From Alkalihalobacillus sp. AL-G (GTDB taxonomy: Bacteria; Bacillota; Bacilli; Bacillales; Fictibacillaceae), in the NCBI RefSeq assembly GCF_030643805.1, contig NZ_CP094656.1, positions 3,162,001-3,226,000 on the forward strand: 64,000 bases of DNA, in the 5' to 3' direction. Both the position numbers and the translations under genes were made by a program. A model generated the notes under the pieces. The model ran no database searches, had not been told where the DNA came from, and worked only from the letters and a program-made list of their open reading frames with translations. Position 1 is the first letter of the stretch. Each line of letters starts with the position of its first letter. This document shows positions 7,607 to 16,601 of this stretch, piece after piece.

Positions 7607-8452
7607 ATGATAAGAGAATTTCGATTGGAAGATAAAGATCATCTTCAGGATTTGATCAATAGCATCGATACTGGTTATGAAGTGGACAACGTTGAAGAGA
7701 TTCATAACAATGCAAAAACAATTTATGTTTATGCCGCCAATCAACTAAGGGGATTTGCCTATGCAACTTTTTATGACAATGAAGCCAATGAAAAAGTGGC
7801 AGAACTCAAGCTGTACGTTGAGCCAGAATCCAGAAGACATGGGATTGGCACTGCTCTCCACAATGAGTTGATGGGCTATATAAAGTCAGAGAAACTTGAT
7901 GTTCTCAATGCCTATGTTCGAGTGGATATCCAAGATCCAGCCCCTTTTTGTGAAAAACTCGGCTTTCACAAATGGTGGGGTTCGCCTGAACTTATCTACA
8001 TAGGTAATTCTTTACCTGAGGTTGATCTCGATTTTGTTCAATACGAAGATCAATACTACGAACAATATGGAAAGATCAAACAAGAGTGCTATCATGAAAT
8101 CCAAAAATCAAATGACATCAAGCCTTACCTCGTCCCGCTAACTGAAGAGGATCGAACACAAAATGCGAAAAACAAGGAAAATATCTTTCTAGCATTAGAC
8201 AACGACAACATCATAGCATCCGTAACCGTTGGAAAGGAAACAATTGATAATCTAATGGTCGCTCCCTCTTATCAAGGAAAAGGCTACGGCAAAAAAGCGC
8301 TTCAATATGGTATGAATAAAATATTGAGCAGGGGGAATGACGTCATTCGGATTTGCTACATGGAAGGGAACGAATCGGCTGAAAACCTCTACTATTCTCT
8401 CGGCTTCAAGCCTCTTCAAAACACCCATGTGTACAGAAGATTTGTTAGATAA
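7607..8452 (+). CDS. Tandem GNAT acetyltransferase
   Basis: A 281-residue protein with two GNAT domains. The first (residues 1-130) shows ELKLYVEPESRRHGIGTALH, a complete acetyl-CoA pyrophosphate loop (R-x-x-G-x-G/A). The second (residues 140-281) shows NLMVAPSYQGKGYGKKALQY and NLYYSLGFKPL. Both loops look functional. ATG 7607 follows GAGGAG by about 9 bases. It is a single gene with a short hairpin after the stop. The acceptor substrate is unknown. Confidence 0.88.
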   Translation: MIREFRLEDKDHLQDLINSIDTGYEVDNVEEIHNNAKTIYVYAANQLRGFAYATFYDNEANEKVAELKLYVEPESRRHGIGTALHNELMGYIKSEKLDVLNAYVRVDIQDPAPFCEKLGFHKWWGSPELIYIGNSLPEVDLDFVQYEDQYYEQYGKIKQECYHEIQKSNDIKPYLVPLTEEDRTQNAKNKENIFLALDNDNIIASVTVGKETIDNLMVAPSYQGKGYGKKALQYGMNKILSRGNDVIRICYMEGNESAENLYYSLGFKPLQNTHVYRRFVR

Positions 8453-8463
8453 CATTAAGAAAA

Positions 8464-8483
8464 CTCGGCCATTGCCGAGCCTT
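8464..8483 (+). terminator. Weak hairpin terminator after the GNAT gene
   Basis: CTCGGC and GCCGAG arms with a 4-base loop, followed by only three T residues after a C. Confidence 0.5.
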
Positions 8484-8541
8484 TAAGCGAAAGCAGAGTC
8501 GTAGTTGACCTTAGAATGTATTTATACTTTCTTAACGTGCG

Positions 8542-8572
8542 AAAAAGGATAGATCACGAACTCGATCTATCC
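8542..8572 (-). terminator. Terminator of the 540-aa acyl-CoA synthetase gene
   Basis: GGATAGATC and GATCTATCC pair over 9 bp, and the minus-strand transcript then runs into five T residues. It lies 15 bases past the stop codon at 8588. Confidence 0.85.
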
Positions 8573-8587
8573 CCCCCCTTTCCCAAC

Positions 8588-10210
8588 TTACGAGGTTGTT
8601 TTCATAAGTTCTCTTACTTGATCCCGTAACGCTCGCTTCAAGAATTTCCCGACGGACGTTTTCGGAATTTGATCCATGAACAAGAGATCATCTGGCAGCC
8701 ACCATTTCGCGAATTGCGGTTTTAAAAAGTCCAATAATTCTTCCTTCGTTACACTATCCTTTGCCTCATCCTTCAACACAACGCAAGCAATCGGCCGCTC
8801 CTGCCACTCGTCATGCGGGATGGCAACGACAGAAGCTTCAAAAACTCCGTCATGTGTCATTAAAGCATTTTCGAGATCGACCGATGAAATCCACTCGCCA
8901 CCGCTTTTGATCAAATCCTTCGTCCGGTCGACGATTTTAATACAGCCTTCCTCATCAACCGTTACCACATCACCGGTATGCAGCCAACCATCGCGGAACG
9001 CTTCATCTGTTCGTTCATCCTCAAAATATTCATCTGCAATCCAATTCCCACGCAGCAACAACTCACCCATTTCTTTGCCGTCCCATTTCACCTCACCGTT
9101 CGGACCGACTACCTTCATATCAACACCCGGAACGACATAGCCTTGTTTACTGCGGACATCCAAGCGATCCTCATCTTCCAGATCGGTCTGGTAACTCTTC
9201 AACCTGGACAGTGTCACAAGCGGACTCGTCTCCGTCATTCCATAGGCGTGAATGAATGGGATCCTGTGCTTTATCTCGAACGCTTTGATCATACCTTTTG
9301 GAGCAGCGGAACCTCCACATAGAACCGCTCGTAAACTACTCGTATCGTATTTTCCAGTTTCGAGCTCTTTTAAAAGTGCGATCCAAATCGTTGGAACTCC
9401 TGCTGTTATCGTTACCTTCTCCTTTTCGATCAATTCCGCTAAAACGGCTGGTGTCATCATAGGACCAGGCAGTACCTGCTTCGTTCCAAACCATAACGCC
9501 GCAAATGGGATTCCCCATGCATTTACATGAAACATCGGCACGACAGGCATCGCAACGTCTGACTCAGAAATAGCACCACCATCCACAAGCCCTAACGCCA
9601 TACAGTGGAGAACAATCGCCCGGTGCGTATAGGTGACGCCCTTCGGATTCCCTGTTGTCGCAGACGTGTAACACATCCCAGCAGGCGCATTTTCATCAAT
9701 ATTCGTTAAAAGTTCAAAACGATCATCCGCTTCCTTAAGCAGCTGTTCATAATGGTATACATTCTTAAGCGACGTTTCAGGAAGTTCATCCTCATCGGTC
9801 ATAATGATGAATGCTTCAACCGTTGTCAGCTCGTCCTTCACGTTTTCAATCAATGGTAAAAGCTCTGCATCAATCAATAATGCCCTGTCTTTTGCATGGT
9901 TGATAATGTACGAGATGTGGTCAGGAGATAAGCGAATGTTGATCGTGTGTAATACACCACCCATTCCAGGGATACCGAAATAAGCCTCCAAATGTCGATG
10001 GTGATTCCATGCAAACGTACCAATCCGATCTCCTTGCTTCATTCCAAGCTTCGTCAGTGCATTCCCCAACCTACGAATACGCTTACAAGACTCGCCGTAT
10101 GTCAACCTTGTAATACCAGTTGCTGTCCTTGATACAATCTCTTTTTTCGCAAAATACTTTTCCGCGTGCTCGACCATTGCCGACAATGTGAGTGGAATGT
10201 TCATCATCAT
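8588..10210 (-). CDS. Fatty-acid--CoA ligase (AMP-binding)
   Basis: A 540-residue ANL-superfamily acyl-CoA synthetase. Motifs in order: the P-loop-like YTSATTGNPKGVTYTH (residues 185-200), the YGMTETSPLV adenylate motif, the hinge region GWLHTGDVVTVDEEG with IVDRTKDLIKSGGEW, and the catalytic Lys in KTSVGKFLKRALR. The TSATTGNPKG form is typical of medium/long-chain fatty acyl-CoA ligases. It activates a fatty acid with ATP and CoA through an acyl-AMP. The first of three consecutive ATGs (10210) is 8 bases after AAGGAGG. A second ANL gene follows upstream after a 270-base gap. Confidence 0.92.
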   Translation of the reverse strand: MMMNIPLTLSAMVEHAEKYFAKKEIVSRTATGITRLTYGESCKRIRRLGNALTKLGMKQGDRIGTFAWNHHRHLEAYFGIPGMGGVLHTINIRLSPDHISYIINHAKDRALLIDAELLPLIENVKDELTTVEAFIIMTDEDELPETSLKNVYHYEQLLKEADDRFELLTNIDENAPAGMCYTSATTGNPKGVTYTHRAIVLHCMALGLVDGGAISESDVAMPVVPMFHVNAWGIPFAALWFGTKQVLPGPMMTPAVLAELIEKEKVTITAGVPTIWIALLKELETGKYDTSSLRAVLCGGSAAPKGMIKAFEIKHRIPFIHAYGMTETSPLVTLSRLKSYQTDLEDEDRLDVRSKQGYVVPGVDMKVVGPNGEVKWDGKEMGELLLRGNWIADEYFEDERTDEAFRDGWLHTGDVVTVDEEGCIKIVDRTKDLIKSGGEWISSVDLENALMTHDGVFEASVVAIPHDEWQERPIACVVLKDEAKDSVTKEELLDFLKPQFAKWWLPDDLLFMDQIPKTSVGKFLKRALRDQVRELMKTTS

Positions 10211-10480
10211 AGTGAATTCCTCCTTTTAATGTGAGTTCAAAAAATAGACGAATCAGAAACAAGAAGCTCCAGGTACAATTGTTTTGAGGACCGAAGCGAC
10301 GAACGGTACTTGCACGAAGATTACGAGTGTACCGAGGAAGCTTACCTCGGAGCATTGACTTTGTAAACGCAGGTACATGGCCCTTGGATATGTTTTGAAC
10401 AACATCTTGAAAATTTTCAGAAGGGCTGTTCACAATCTCAACCATGACCTTACCGCCTTATCGTGTCATTACCCGGTCCA
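10211..10480. other. Intergenic region between acyl-CoA synthetases, with a hairpin
   Basis: No supported gene. CCGAGG-aagctta-CCTCGG at 10335-10353 forms a 6-bp GC-rich stem without a T-run. The surrounding bases are more GC-rich than other spacers and may be the remains of a gene. An open frame reaching left from 10445 lacks a ribosome binding site and overlaps the ligase, so I did not call it. Confidence 0.45.
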
Positions 10481-12046
10481 CTATCGTTGAGACTCTTTAT
10501 CCCGTTTAAACTCGTTCCTTAATAAAAACTTTTGGATTTTTCCGCTTGCATTACGCGGCAATTCTTCAGTGAATATATATCGTCTAGGTCGTTTGAAATC
10601 TGCTAACAAAGAGCTACTCTTACAAAATTGATCGAGTTCATCCTCCGATAAATCCGGATCTTTTTTAACGACAATCGCCGTCACCTGTTCTCCCCATTTT
10701 TCGTCCGGTGTGCCGAGAACAGCAACATCGAGAACACCTTCATGATCATAAAGTACGTCCTCCACCTCTCTCGGATAGACGTTTTCTCCACCAGTGATAA
10801 TCATGTCATCCACCCTGTCCGCCACATACAAAAAGCCCTCTTCATCCATATAGCCGAGGTCTCCTGAATGGTACCAGCCTTTATACATCGCATCATCCGT
10901 TGCCTCAGGGCGGTTGTAATAGCCGATCATCATACTTGAGCCTTGAACGATGATTTCCCCGATTTCTCCAGGAGGCAATACATCCTCTGGATGGGACGGA
11001 CCATGCTCATTCGGCCGGACAACACGGACCTCGTGGTTAAAACACGCTCGACCTGCCGATCCAGTCTTCGAGATTTGCTCATCCTCTGTTAAGAACGTGA
11101 TCGCAGGTCCCATCTCTGTCATTCCATATGCTTGAACGAGGTCGATTCCAAGCTTCTCCTTACACGACCTCACCAAAGCCGGAGCCATTGGTGCTGCACC
11201 ATAAAGCCCCATTCTCAAGCTGCTCAAATCATAACGGCCAAGATCCTGTTGCAGCACCATGTTCCACATCGTCGGAGCGCCGAACATCTCCGTGATTTTT
11301 TCTTTTTCCACCGTTTCTAAAACATCAACAGGATCAAAATGGTGAATGATCACATTTGATGCACCAACGTGAACTCTCGGCAAAAAGCAGCAATGCAGTT
11401 CCGCACAATGGAACATCGGAGCAGCAACTAACCCACGGTCGGTAGCGGTAAGCTTTTTAACCGATGCACAAGTGACACTTTGTTCAAGCATATCGCGATG
11501 ACGGTGCATCACACCTTTTGGCCGACCAGTCGTCCCACTCGTGTACATGATAGCGTACAGGTCATTTTCATGAACCTCCACATTCGGCTCCTCGAATGAT
11601 GCATCGTTCATCCTCTCTTGATAATTCACTGCATAATCCGGCGTGTCAGGGCTGATACACCAGAACGAGGTTTCTGGAAATTCGTTATAAATTTCCGCAA
11701 CATACGGTTCAAGAGCTGTTTCGAATAACAGAACGGATGGCTTTGCGTCTTCGAGAATGTAGACCACTTCCTTCGACTTCAGGCGAAAGTTGATCGGGTT
11801 CAAAACGGCTCCGATTTTTGCACAGGCAAAAAAAGTCATCGCAAGCTCGGGTGCATTGAATAAGTACGTGGAAACCCTGTCCCCTTTCTGTACACCTGAA
11901 TCCATCAACGCATTCGCAAGTTGATTGATTTCCGCGTTCCACTGCTCGAATGTCCAGCGTTTTCCTGATCCGGCATCAACCAGTGCCTCTTTTTTTGAAA
12001 ACTTGCGTACCGTCTGGTTGAACAACGTCCCAATGGTTACATACAT
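10481..12046 (-). CDS. Acyl-CoA synthetase (AMP-binding)
   Basis: A 521-residue ANL ligase, distinct from its neighbour. Motifs: MYTSGTTGRPKGVMHRHRD (ATP-binding loop), QAYGMTEMGPA, GWYHSGDLGYMDEEGFLYV, DRVDDMIITGGENVYPREVE and the C-terminal Lys in RNASGKIQKFLLR. It forms an acyl-CoA from a carboxylic acid, ATP and CoA; the chain length cannot be read. ATG 12046 lies 8 bases after AAGGAGG, so a longer in-frame start at 12088 is rejected. It probably belongs with the 540-aa ligase in fatty-acid use. Confidence 0.9.
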   Translation of the reverse strand: MYVTIGTLFNQTVRKFSKKEALVDAGSGKRWTFEQWNAEINQLANALMDSGVQKGDRVSTYLFNAPELAMTFFACAKIGAVLNPINFRLKSKEVVYILEDAKPSVLLFETALEPYVAEIYNEFPETSFWCISPDTPDYAVNYQERMNDASFEEPNVEVHENDLYAIMYTSGTTGRPKGVMHRHRDMLEQSVTCASVKKLTATDRGLVAAPMFHCAELHCCFLPRVHVGASNVIIHHFDPVDVLETVEKEKITEMFGAPTMWNMVLQQDLGRYDLSSLRMGLYGAAPMAPALVRSCKEKLGIDLVQAYGMTEMGPAITFLTEDEQISKTGSAGRACFNHEVRVVRPNEHGPSHPEDVLPPGEIGEIIVQGSSMMIGYYNRPEATDDAMYKGWYHSGDLGYMDEEGFLYVADRVDDMIITGGENVYPREVEDVLYDHEGVLDVAVLGTPDEKWGEQVTAIVVKKDPDLSEDELDQFCKSSSLLADFKRPRRYIFTEELPRNASGKIQKFLLRNEFKRDKESQR

Positions 12047-12447
12047 AAACGCTTCCTCCTTTTTTACAAATGAAAAAAGTAAGTACAATTAAAAATTGAC
12101 CTGCGTAAATGAGAGTTTATTAAGTTTTTCATATATGGGATTCTCTATTTCCATGGTAGAAGTAAAGCAACGGATGAATTAATAATTAGATGAGGTATCG
12201 TTAACTAGTAGAATGGATACATAAATACTCTCTTATCTTATTCCACAGAAGCCTAGTGAATTCCTACCTTTATTTATTCCTGTTAAACTAACACAATTCG
12301 AGGGATGTTTTTACAAAGTAGATTATTAAAATAAGCATGACAACAGGATTACATTTACTAGAATTGGGGTAATAACCCAGTAAAGATGTCATGATAAATA
12401 AAGAAGTACTATTCTTAAAAAGGGATTTTGGATAGGAGGAATTTGAA
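12047..12447. other. AT-rich intergenic region with divergent promoters
   Basis: About 400 bases separate the ligase and the IDEAL protein, which point apart. Promoters for both must lie here, but I could not fix a convincing -35/-10 pair. The strong ribosome binding site TAGGAGG at 12434 serves the rightward gene. No small gene was recognised. Confidence 0.5.
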
Positions 12448-12798
12448 ATGAGTAATCTAAAGCTGCCAATTATCCAAACTGGAGATTGGATAAAAGGAAA
12501 ATCAATCAATGATGAAATGATCCAGGGATATATTCATTCGATTCATCCGGATAACGGTACAGTCAACATATACGTGACAATTTCTGACCATACACAAATT
12601 ATCGGAAAAAATATTGAAATATTTATTCACCGAATCGAACCGTTAACGAAAACAATCGATGATAAAGATGCTTATCTCGAAAACCTCATTGATGTTGCCC
12701 TCCTTACCAAAGACCGAGAATGGTTTATGGAAGTGTGGGACAGGTTGGATGAACTGAGGAAAAATAAACAGGAAACAATAGCATGTTGTGACAATTAA
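12448..12798 (+). CDS. IDEAL-domain protein
   Basis: A 116-residue protein. The N-terminal 70 residues look like a small beta-rich domain (GDWIKGKSINDEMIQGYI, then VNIYVTISDH). The C-terminus carries an IDEAL-type helix (NLIDVALLTKDREWFMEVWD), a short motif found in Bacillales proteins of mostly unknown role. ATG 12448 follows TAGGAGGAATTTGAA. A strong terminator closes the gene. The fold call rests on the C-terminal motif only. Confidence 0.65.
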   Translation: MSNLKLPIIQTGDWIKGKSINDEMIQGYIHSIHPDNGTVNIYVTISDHTQIIGKNIEIFIHRIEPLTKTIDDKDAYLENLIDVALLTKDREWFMEVWDRLDELRKNKQETIACCDN

Positions 12799-12799
12799 A

Positions 12800-12833
12800 G
12801 GACTGACCCAGATCAACGTGGGTCAGTCCTTTT
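12800..12833 (+). terminator. Strong terminator of the IDEAL protein gene
   Basis: A perfect 10-bp stem of GGACTGACCC and GGGTCAGTCC followed by TTTT. It may also serve the convergent SPFH gene. Confidence 0.9.
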
Positions 12834-12838
12834 GATTA

Positions 12839-13693
12839 TTATTGATTTGCCTTAACCGGATCGTCACCAATCGGAATTTGAATAAGGTTTCCTGTTCCAG
12901 TTGCTTTCGGCATTTGACCATCCCACTTTTGAATCCACATATATTGAATAACTTCAGGTGTCATTGATTCTCTAATGATTTTATTGTAATCGGCAGTTGC
13001 CTGGGCTTCAATTACTTTCTTTTTGGCTTCAGCCTCAGCAATTTTCAACTCTGTCTGTTTACGTTCTAATTCTTGGGAAGCCCGCACCCTCGCATCAATC
13101 GCTTCTTGTGTCGCTTTATCCGGCTTCGGAACCCCTAGCGTCAAATCATCAATAACAAATCCTAACTCCCCAACATCCTCGAAAAAGATCTTTTGTATTT
13201 CTAATCCGGCAGCTGCCGACTTTTGACCGTACGTATCAATTACTGAATATTTAGCAATCGCTTTCCGTCCAGCATCCCATAGTCTTGTTCTTAAATAGGT
13301 AGATTCGATTTCTCCTACCTCAACAGGACCGAATTTGTTGAACAAAGCAACCACTTTATCTGGCTGAATGCTATAGTTATAAGCAAAATCCATTGTTATG
13401 TTTTTACCGTCTGATGTTGCAACTTGGATATTATCATATTCGACCGTTTGCATACGAACAGGATATCTCGTCACCTTATCGAACAAGCCAACGATATGCC
13501 ACCCTTGCCCTAACGTTTCATCCTGAACACCACCGTTCGGACTATAGACAACACCGACATACCCGTTCGGAATTTTTTCGATAAATAATGAGCCGATAGC
13601 AACAAATAGCACAAGCGCAACCCCTACGATAATACCACCGATTAATTTTCGATTATTCGTCGGTTTCTTTTCTGTTTTCTCTACTATTTCCAT
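12839..13693 (-). CDS. SPFH/prohibitin-family membrane protein
   Basis: A 284-residue protein with one N-terminal transmembrane segment (residues 15-38, IIVGVALVLFVAIGSLF) and a Band 7/SPFH domain (EKIPNGYVGVVYSPNGGV through residue 170). A long helical stretch rich in Glu/Ala/Lys follows (ELKIAEAEAKKKVIEAQA). SPFH proteins assemble into membrane microdomain scaffolds. ATG 13693 is 9 bases after GGGGGG. Its start lies inside the 3' end of a 57-codon membrane protein gene, so the two are coupled. It ends within 10 bases of the convergent terminator. Confidence 0.88.
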   Translation of the reverse strand: MEIVEKTEKKPTNNRKLIGGIIVGVALVLFVAIGSLFIEKIPNGYVGVVYSPNGGVQDETLGQGWHIVGLFDKVTRYPVRMQTVEYDNIQVATSDGKNITMDFAYNYSIQPDKVVALFNKFGPVEVGEIESTYLRTRLWDAGRKAIAKYSVIDTYGQKSAAAGLEIQKIFFEDVGELGFVIDDLTLGVPKPDKATQEAIDARVRASQELERKQTELKIAEAEAKKKVIEAQATADYNKIIRESMTPEVIQYMWIQKWDGQMPKATGTGNLIQIPIGDDPVKANQ

Positions 13694-13826
13694 TTTGTGT
13701 TTCCCCCCAGAAGTTTTTATATTTCTTGGCAGCTTTCCCAACCTTTTTATATGAAGGTGATAGCAAAAACCATAGACCAATACAAAGCAATATAACGATA
13801 ATAATCGATCCAATGAAAACTTTCAT
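13653..13826 (-). CDS. Small membrane protein overlapping the SPFH gene
   Basis: A 57-residue protein: an N-terminal membrane helix (FIGSIIIVILLCIGLWFLL), then a Lys-rich tail (YKKVGKAAKKYKNFWGE). ATG 13826 follows GGGGGTTGGCAG. The last 41 bases overlap the SPFH coding region in another frame, and the SPFH ribosome binding site lies inside this gene. The overlap and signals suggest a co-translated partner of the SPFH protein; its function is not known. Confidence 0.65.
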   Translation of the reverse strand: MKVFIGSIIIVILLCIGLWFLLSPSYKKVGKAAKKYKNFWGETQNGNSRENRKETDE

Positions 13827-13979
13827 CTGCCAACCCCCTATCAATTAGTATATACGTACCTACACGACAAAGGTTTCAAATAAAATAACCCCTTTGTTCA
13901 GTTAGGAGTTGTCTACTATCTTGCTTGATTGTTCAAACCTAAAATACGGTATTTAATTTCATCTCTGTAGGACAGGGTT

Positions 13980-14453
13980 CTAAGTTAACTTTTTTACGAA
14001 TAAAACCCGATCGCCACCTTTTCCATCGTAGTCACTAAAGACTAGGATACCACTATCTTCCCTGTCCCCTTTTTCGATTTCAAAGCCCATCTTCGTATGA
14101 TAAACAACAGATCCTTTGTTGACAGGAGACGTAACACAGCGGACTACACTGCGACCATTTTGTTTTATTACATTGAAAAATTGATTATACAACTGAGTAC
14201 CGACATCCTGTTTCCGGTAATCAGGATGAACGCCGACAAAATGAATATAAGCCTCATCACTCCGAGACTGCGATAAAAAACCGTTCAAAAAACCAATTAT
14301 CACCCCATCCTGTTCGGCAACAAAGCTTGTATCGTTAAAATGATCGAAGAAAAGTTTCGGCAGCATATTGGACATTTGACGCCCATCCCACCAGTCATTC
14401 AGTAACGAGGAGATGGTATAGTAGTCTGAACTAAAAACTGAACGTATTTTCAT
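13980..14453 (-). CDS. GNAT-family N-acetyltransferase
   Basis: A 157-residue GNAT with the acetyl-CoA loop in VGVHPDYRKQDVGTQLYNQF and a C-terminal VVYHTKMGFEIEKGD. The C-terminal ILVFSDYDGKGGDRVLFVK resembles acetyltransferases with a long final strand. ATG 14453 follows GGGGTGAATC. It is 85 bases downstream of the TPR gene and may share its transcript. The substrate is unknown. Confidence 0.88.
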   Translation of the reverse strand: MKIRSVFSSDYYTISSLLNDWWDGRQMSNMLPKLFFDHFNDTSFVAEQDGVIIGFLNGFLSQSRSDEAYIHFVGVHPDYRKQDVGTQLYNQFFNVIKQNGRSVVRCVTSPVNKGSVVYHTKMGFEIEKGDREDSGILVFSDYDGKGGDRVLFVKKLT

Positions 14454-14537
14454 GATTCACCCCGATTCCGGCATCACCTTTTTTAAAAATATTGCTTAAA
14501 CGTCCCTCTCGTAAGGACGATAAATACGGGTAATTCT

Positions 14538-15410
14538 CTAATTCCTGTTAGGCAATGTCCAACCGAATACTTTCACATGGACGAGAAGCTTCGTCACCCA
14601 GTGCATCACAACATACGCAAGTAAAAATAAAAGTGCAAAACCTTTTAAAAGGATGAATGCTGGAAGTAGAATGAATAGCGCTTGTTTCTTTGTCATCCTT
14701 TGCGGGAATGTAAGGAATCGATAAAGCTTATATTTTCTTTGAAGGACAGTTAAATATTCACTCCTTACCTGCTCATTGGATGGTTCACTTTGAATGGCAA
14801 TTTCAAAAAAGGTCAATTCCTTTTCAAAATCACCTCTTTGTTGCGCGGCCCATCCTAAATATAAATAAGTACTTGATCCGTTCGGTTGAAGTTCAAGTGC
14901 CTGTTTTTCTACGCTCTCTGAAAGTCCCTTTTCACCTAACAGACTAACAATATAGCTATAAAAGGCTAAATTCAGACTATCGTAAGGTTCTAGCTCCAAG
15001 CATGTTTCCATTTCCTCTTTCGCCTTTTTGAATTTACCTTTGTTTACAAAATAATTCGTTTCATAGAAATAGAAAAAGCTATTGTATGGAAACAACTCTT
15101 TACCACTCTGAACTGCTTGATTTAATTCATCCCAGTCATCTTTTTTAAAATAAACGAGGACTCGAATCTGCCAAGCTATTAAATCATTTGGATCCCTTTT
15201 AAGGGATTCCTCAGACCAATGTAGCGCTTTATCCAATTGACTACCTTGTAAGTAAGCTTTCGCAAGTAAGGCATAGCCTAGGGAATCATCTGGGTTCATT
15301 TGGATATACTGCTCGGTTTCCTTGATTGCTTCATTAATCCTGCCCCATTCGATCAACTGTTCAATTTTGTCAATTTGAATCGACTGTTGTTTTTCATTAT
15401 TTGAAATCAT
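14538..15410 (-). CDS. TPR protein with C-terminal membrane anchor
   Basis: A 290-residue protein with about six tetratricopeptide repeats from residue 12 to 225 (for example YALLAKAYLQGSQLDKALHW and YLYLGWAAQQRGDFEKELTF). It ends in a hydrophobic region with one or two membrane helices (ALFILLPAFILLKGFALLFL). The TPR part should face the cytoplasm and bind a protein partner. ATG 15410 overlaps its ribosome binding site with the end of the AAA ATPase gene, 8 bases from that stop, so the two form a tight operon. The likely partner is the ATPase, by inference. Confidence 0.85.
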   Translation of the reverse strand: MISNNEKQQSIQIDKIEQLIEWGRINEAIKETEQYIQMNPDDSLGYALLAKAYLQGSQLDKALHWSEESLKRDPNDLIAWQIRVLVYFKKDDWDELNQAVQSGKELFPYNSFFYFYETNYFVNKGKFKKAKEEMETCLELEPYDSLNLAFYSYIVSLLGEKGLSESVEKQALELQPNGSSTYLYLGWAAQQRGDFEKELTFFEIAIQSEPSNEQVRSEYLTVLQRKYKLYRFLTFPQRMTKKQALFILLPAFILLKGFALLFLLAYVVMHWVTKLLVHVKVFGWTLPNRN

Positions 15411-15418
15411 AAGTAAAC

Positions 15419-16366
15419 CTACCTTATACGATTCTTTTTCATATATTCTAAAATACCCTGATAGTCTTGGTTCACATCACTGAACGTTGCATAGTTCTTT
15501 GCGGTGGAAAACCATTCAAGTGTCGTAGGCTTCCGTTTCGACAATGCCTTTTTTAAGTAGCTGTCCGTTAGTGGCTTGAGTTCGCCGGTTTCCATTGATT
15601 CCTCAATGGCCATGTCGATTGAATCTTGGATAAGGTGATCGAGATCCGCTCCAGAAAAGTTCTCCGTTTTAACGGCAATTTTCTTAAAATCCAGCTTTTC
15701 TTGAGGTTTATCTTTTGCTTTTAATTCAAGTATGATTTTCCGCTCATTCTCGTCTGGAGGCGGCATGAAAATAAGTGTGTTGAACCTTCCAGGTCGTCTC
15801 AATGCAGGATCGAGATACCACGGTGTGTTGGTCGCCCCGATCACGTAAACCTCCTGATTATAGGATTCCAATCCATCCAACTCGAGTAAAAGCTGGTTGA
15901 CGAGAATCCGTTCATGGTGTTGGCGAAGATTCTGCCTGTTCCCGCCAATCGCATCGAGCTCATCAATGAACAAGACGCACGGTTTCTGTTCCCGGGCGGT
16001 TTCAAATATGTTGTGCAGGTTATGCTCGGATTCACCGACCCACATCGATAAAATCGACTGCAGATCAAGATGGATGAAATTCGCATCGATTTCCCCCGCT
16101 ACAGCCCTTGCCATGAATGTTTTCCCGCAGCCTGGAGGTCCATACAATAACAGGCTCCCACCCGCTGATTTTCCATATGCTTTATAAAATTCAGGGTTTT
16201 TCAGCGGCATGATGAACTGGGTCCGGATTTTCTTCTTTACTTCCTCTAATCCGCCAACATCTTCAAACGTCTCATTCGGCTGATCACTTTCGACGAGACG
16301 ATTTTTATCTTTATCAAACTGAATGACCTTAATCTTGTTACGCTGTTCTTCCTTATCTTTTGACAT
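15419..16366 (-). CDS. Cdc48/FtsH-type AAA ATPase, single domain
   Basis: A 315-residue AAA+ ATPase with one classical AAA module. Walker A GPPGCGKT lies at about residues 75-82, Walker B CVLFIDELDA at about 130, sensor-1 VIGATNTPW, and arginine fingers in PALRRPGRFN. The N-terminal 40 residues are short and charged, so there is no membrane anchor or protease domain. The motifs resemble the Cdc48/p97 group (FEDVGGLEEVKKK). It probably forms a hexameric unfoldase or remodeller. ATG 16366 follows AGGAGG by 6 bases. The TPR-membrane protein directly downstream is the likely adaptor. Confidence 0.9.
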   Translation of the reverse strand: MSKDKEEQRNKIKVIQFDKDKNRLVESDQPNETFEDVGGLEEVKKKIRTQFIMPLKNPEFYKAYGKSAGGSLLLYGPPGCGKTFMARAVAGEIDANFIHLDLQSILSMWVGESEHNLHNIFETAREQKPCVLFIDELDAIGGNRQNLRQHHERILVNQLLLELDGLESYNQEVYVIGATNTPWYLDPALRRPGRFNTLIFMPPPDENERKIILELKAKDKPQEKLDFKKIAVKTENFSGADLDHLIQDSIDMAIEESMETGELKPLTDSYLKKALSKRKPTTLEWFSTAKNYATFSDVNQDYQGILEYMKKNRIR

Positions 16367-16601
16367 GCTGATCCTCCTGCGTTCTTGAATTTATATGTAT
16401 CATTTAATCGATGGTGTTCACTTACTATATCGGCTTCCTATATCTTAACGTAAATTTTACTTGCTTTCATACTTCCATTTTTTATTAAAAGACATAATGA
16501 CTTCTTTATCGTATTTCAGTCACCTATTTCTGCAGGTTATGCGTTTTTCAAAGCGAAACCTTTACATAGTGCTTCATAATGTTCATAGAGGTGTTGGGAA
16601 T

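Noticed and set aside
8528-8540. Shared 13-mer TTTCTTAACGTGC with 18544-18556 as a dispersed repeat
   Set aside because: A 13-base match is expected by chance several times in 64 kb; the flanks diverge apart from A-rich sequence.
10211-10445. Leftward small gene or T-box leader upstream of the 540-residue ligase
   Set aside because: No ribosome binding site for the open frame, heavy overlap with the ligase, and no T-box antiterminator motif.
12288-12509. Leftward hydrophobic frame opposite the IDEAL-protein start
   Set aside because: No ribosome binding site, and it is antisense to a well-supported gene.
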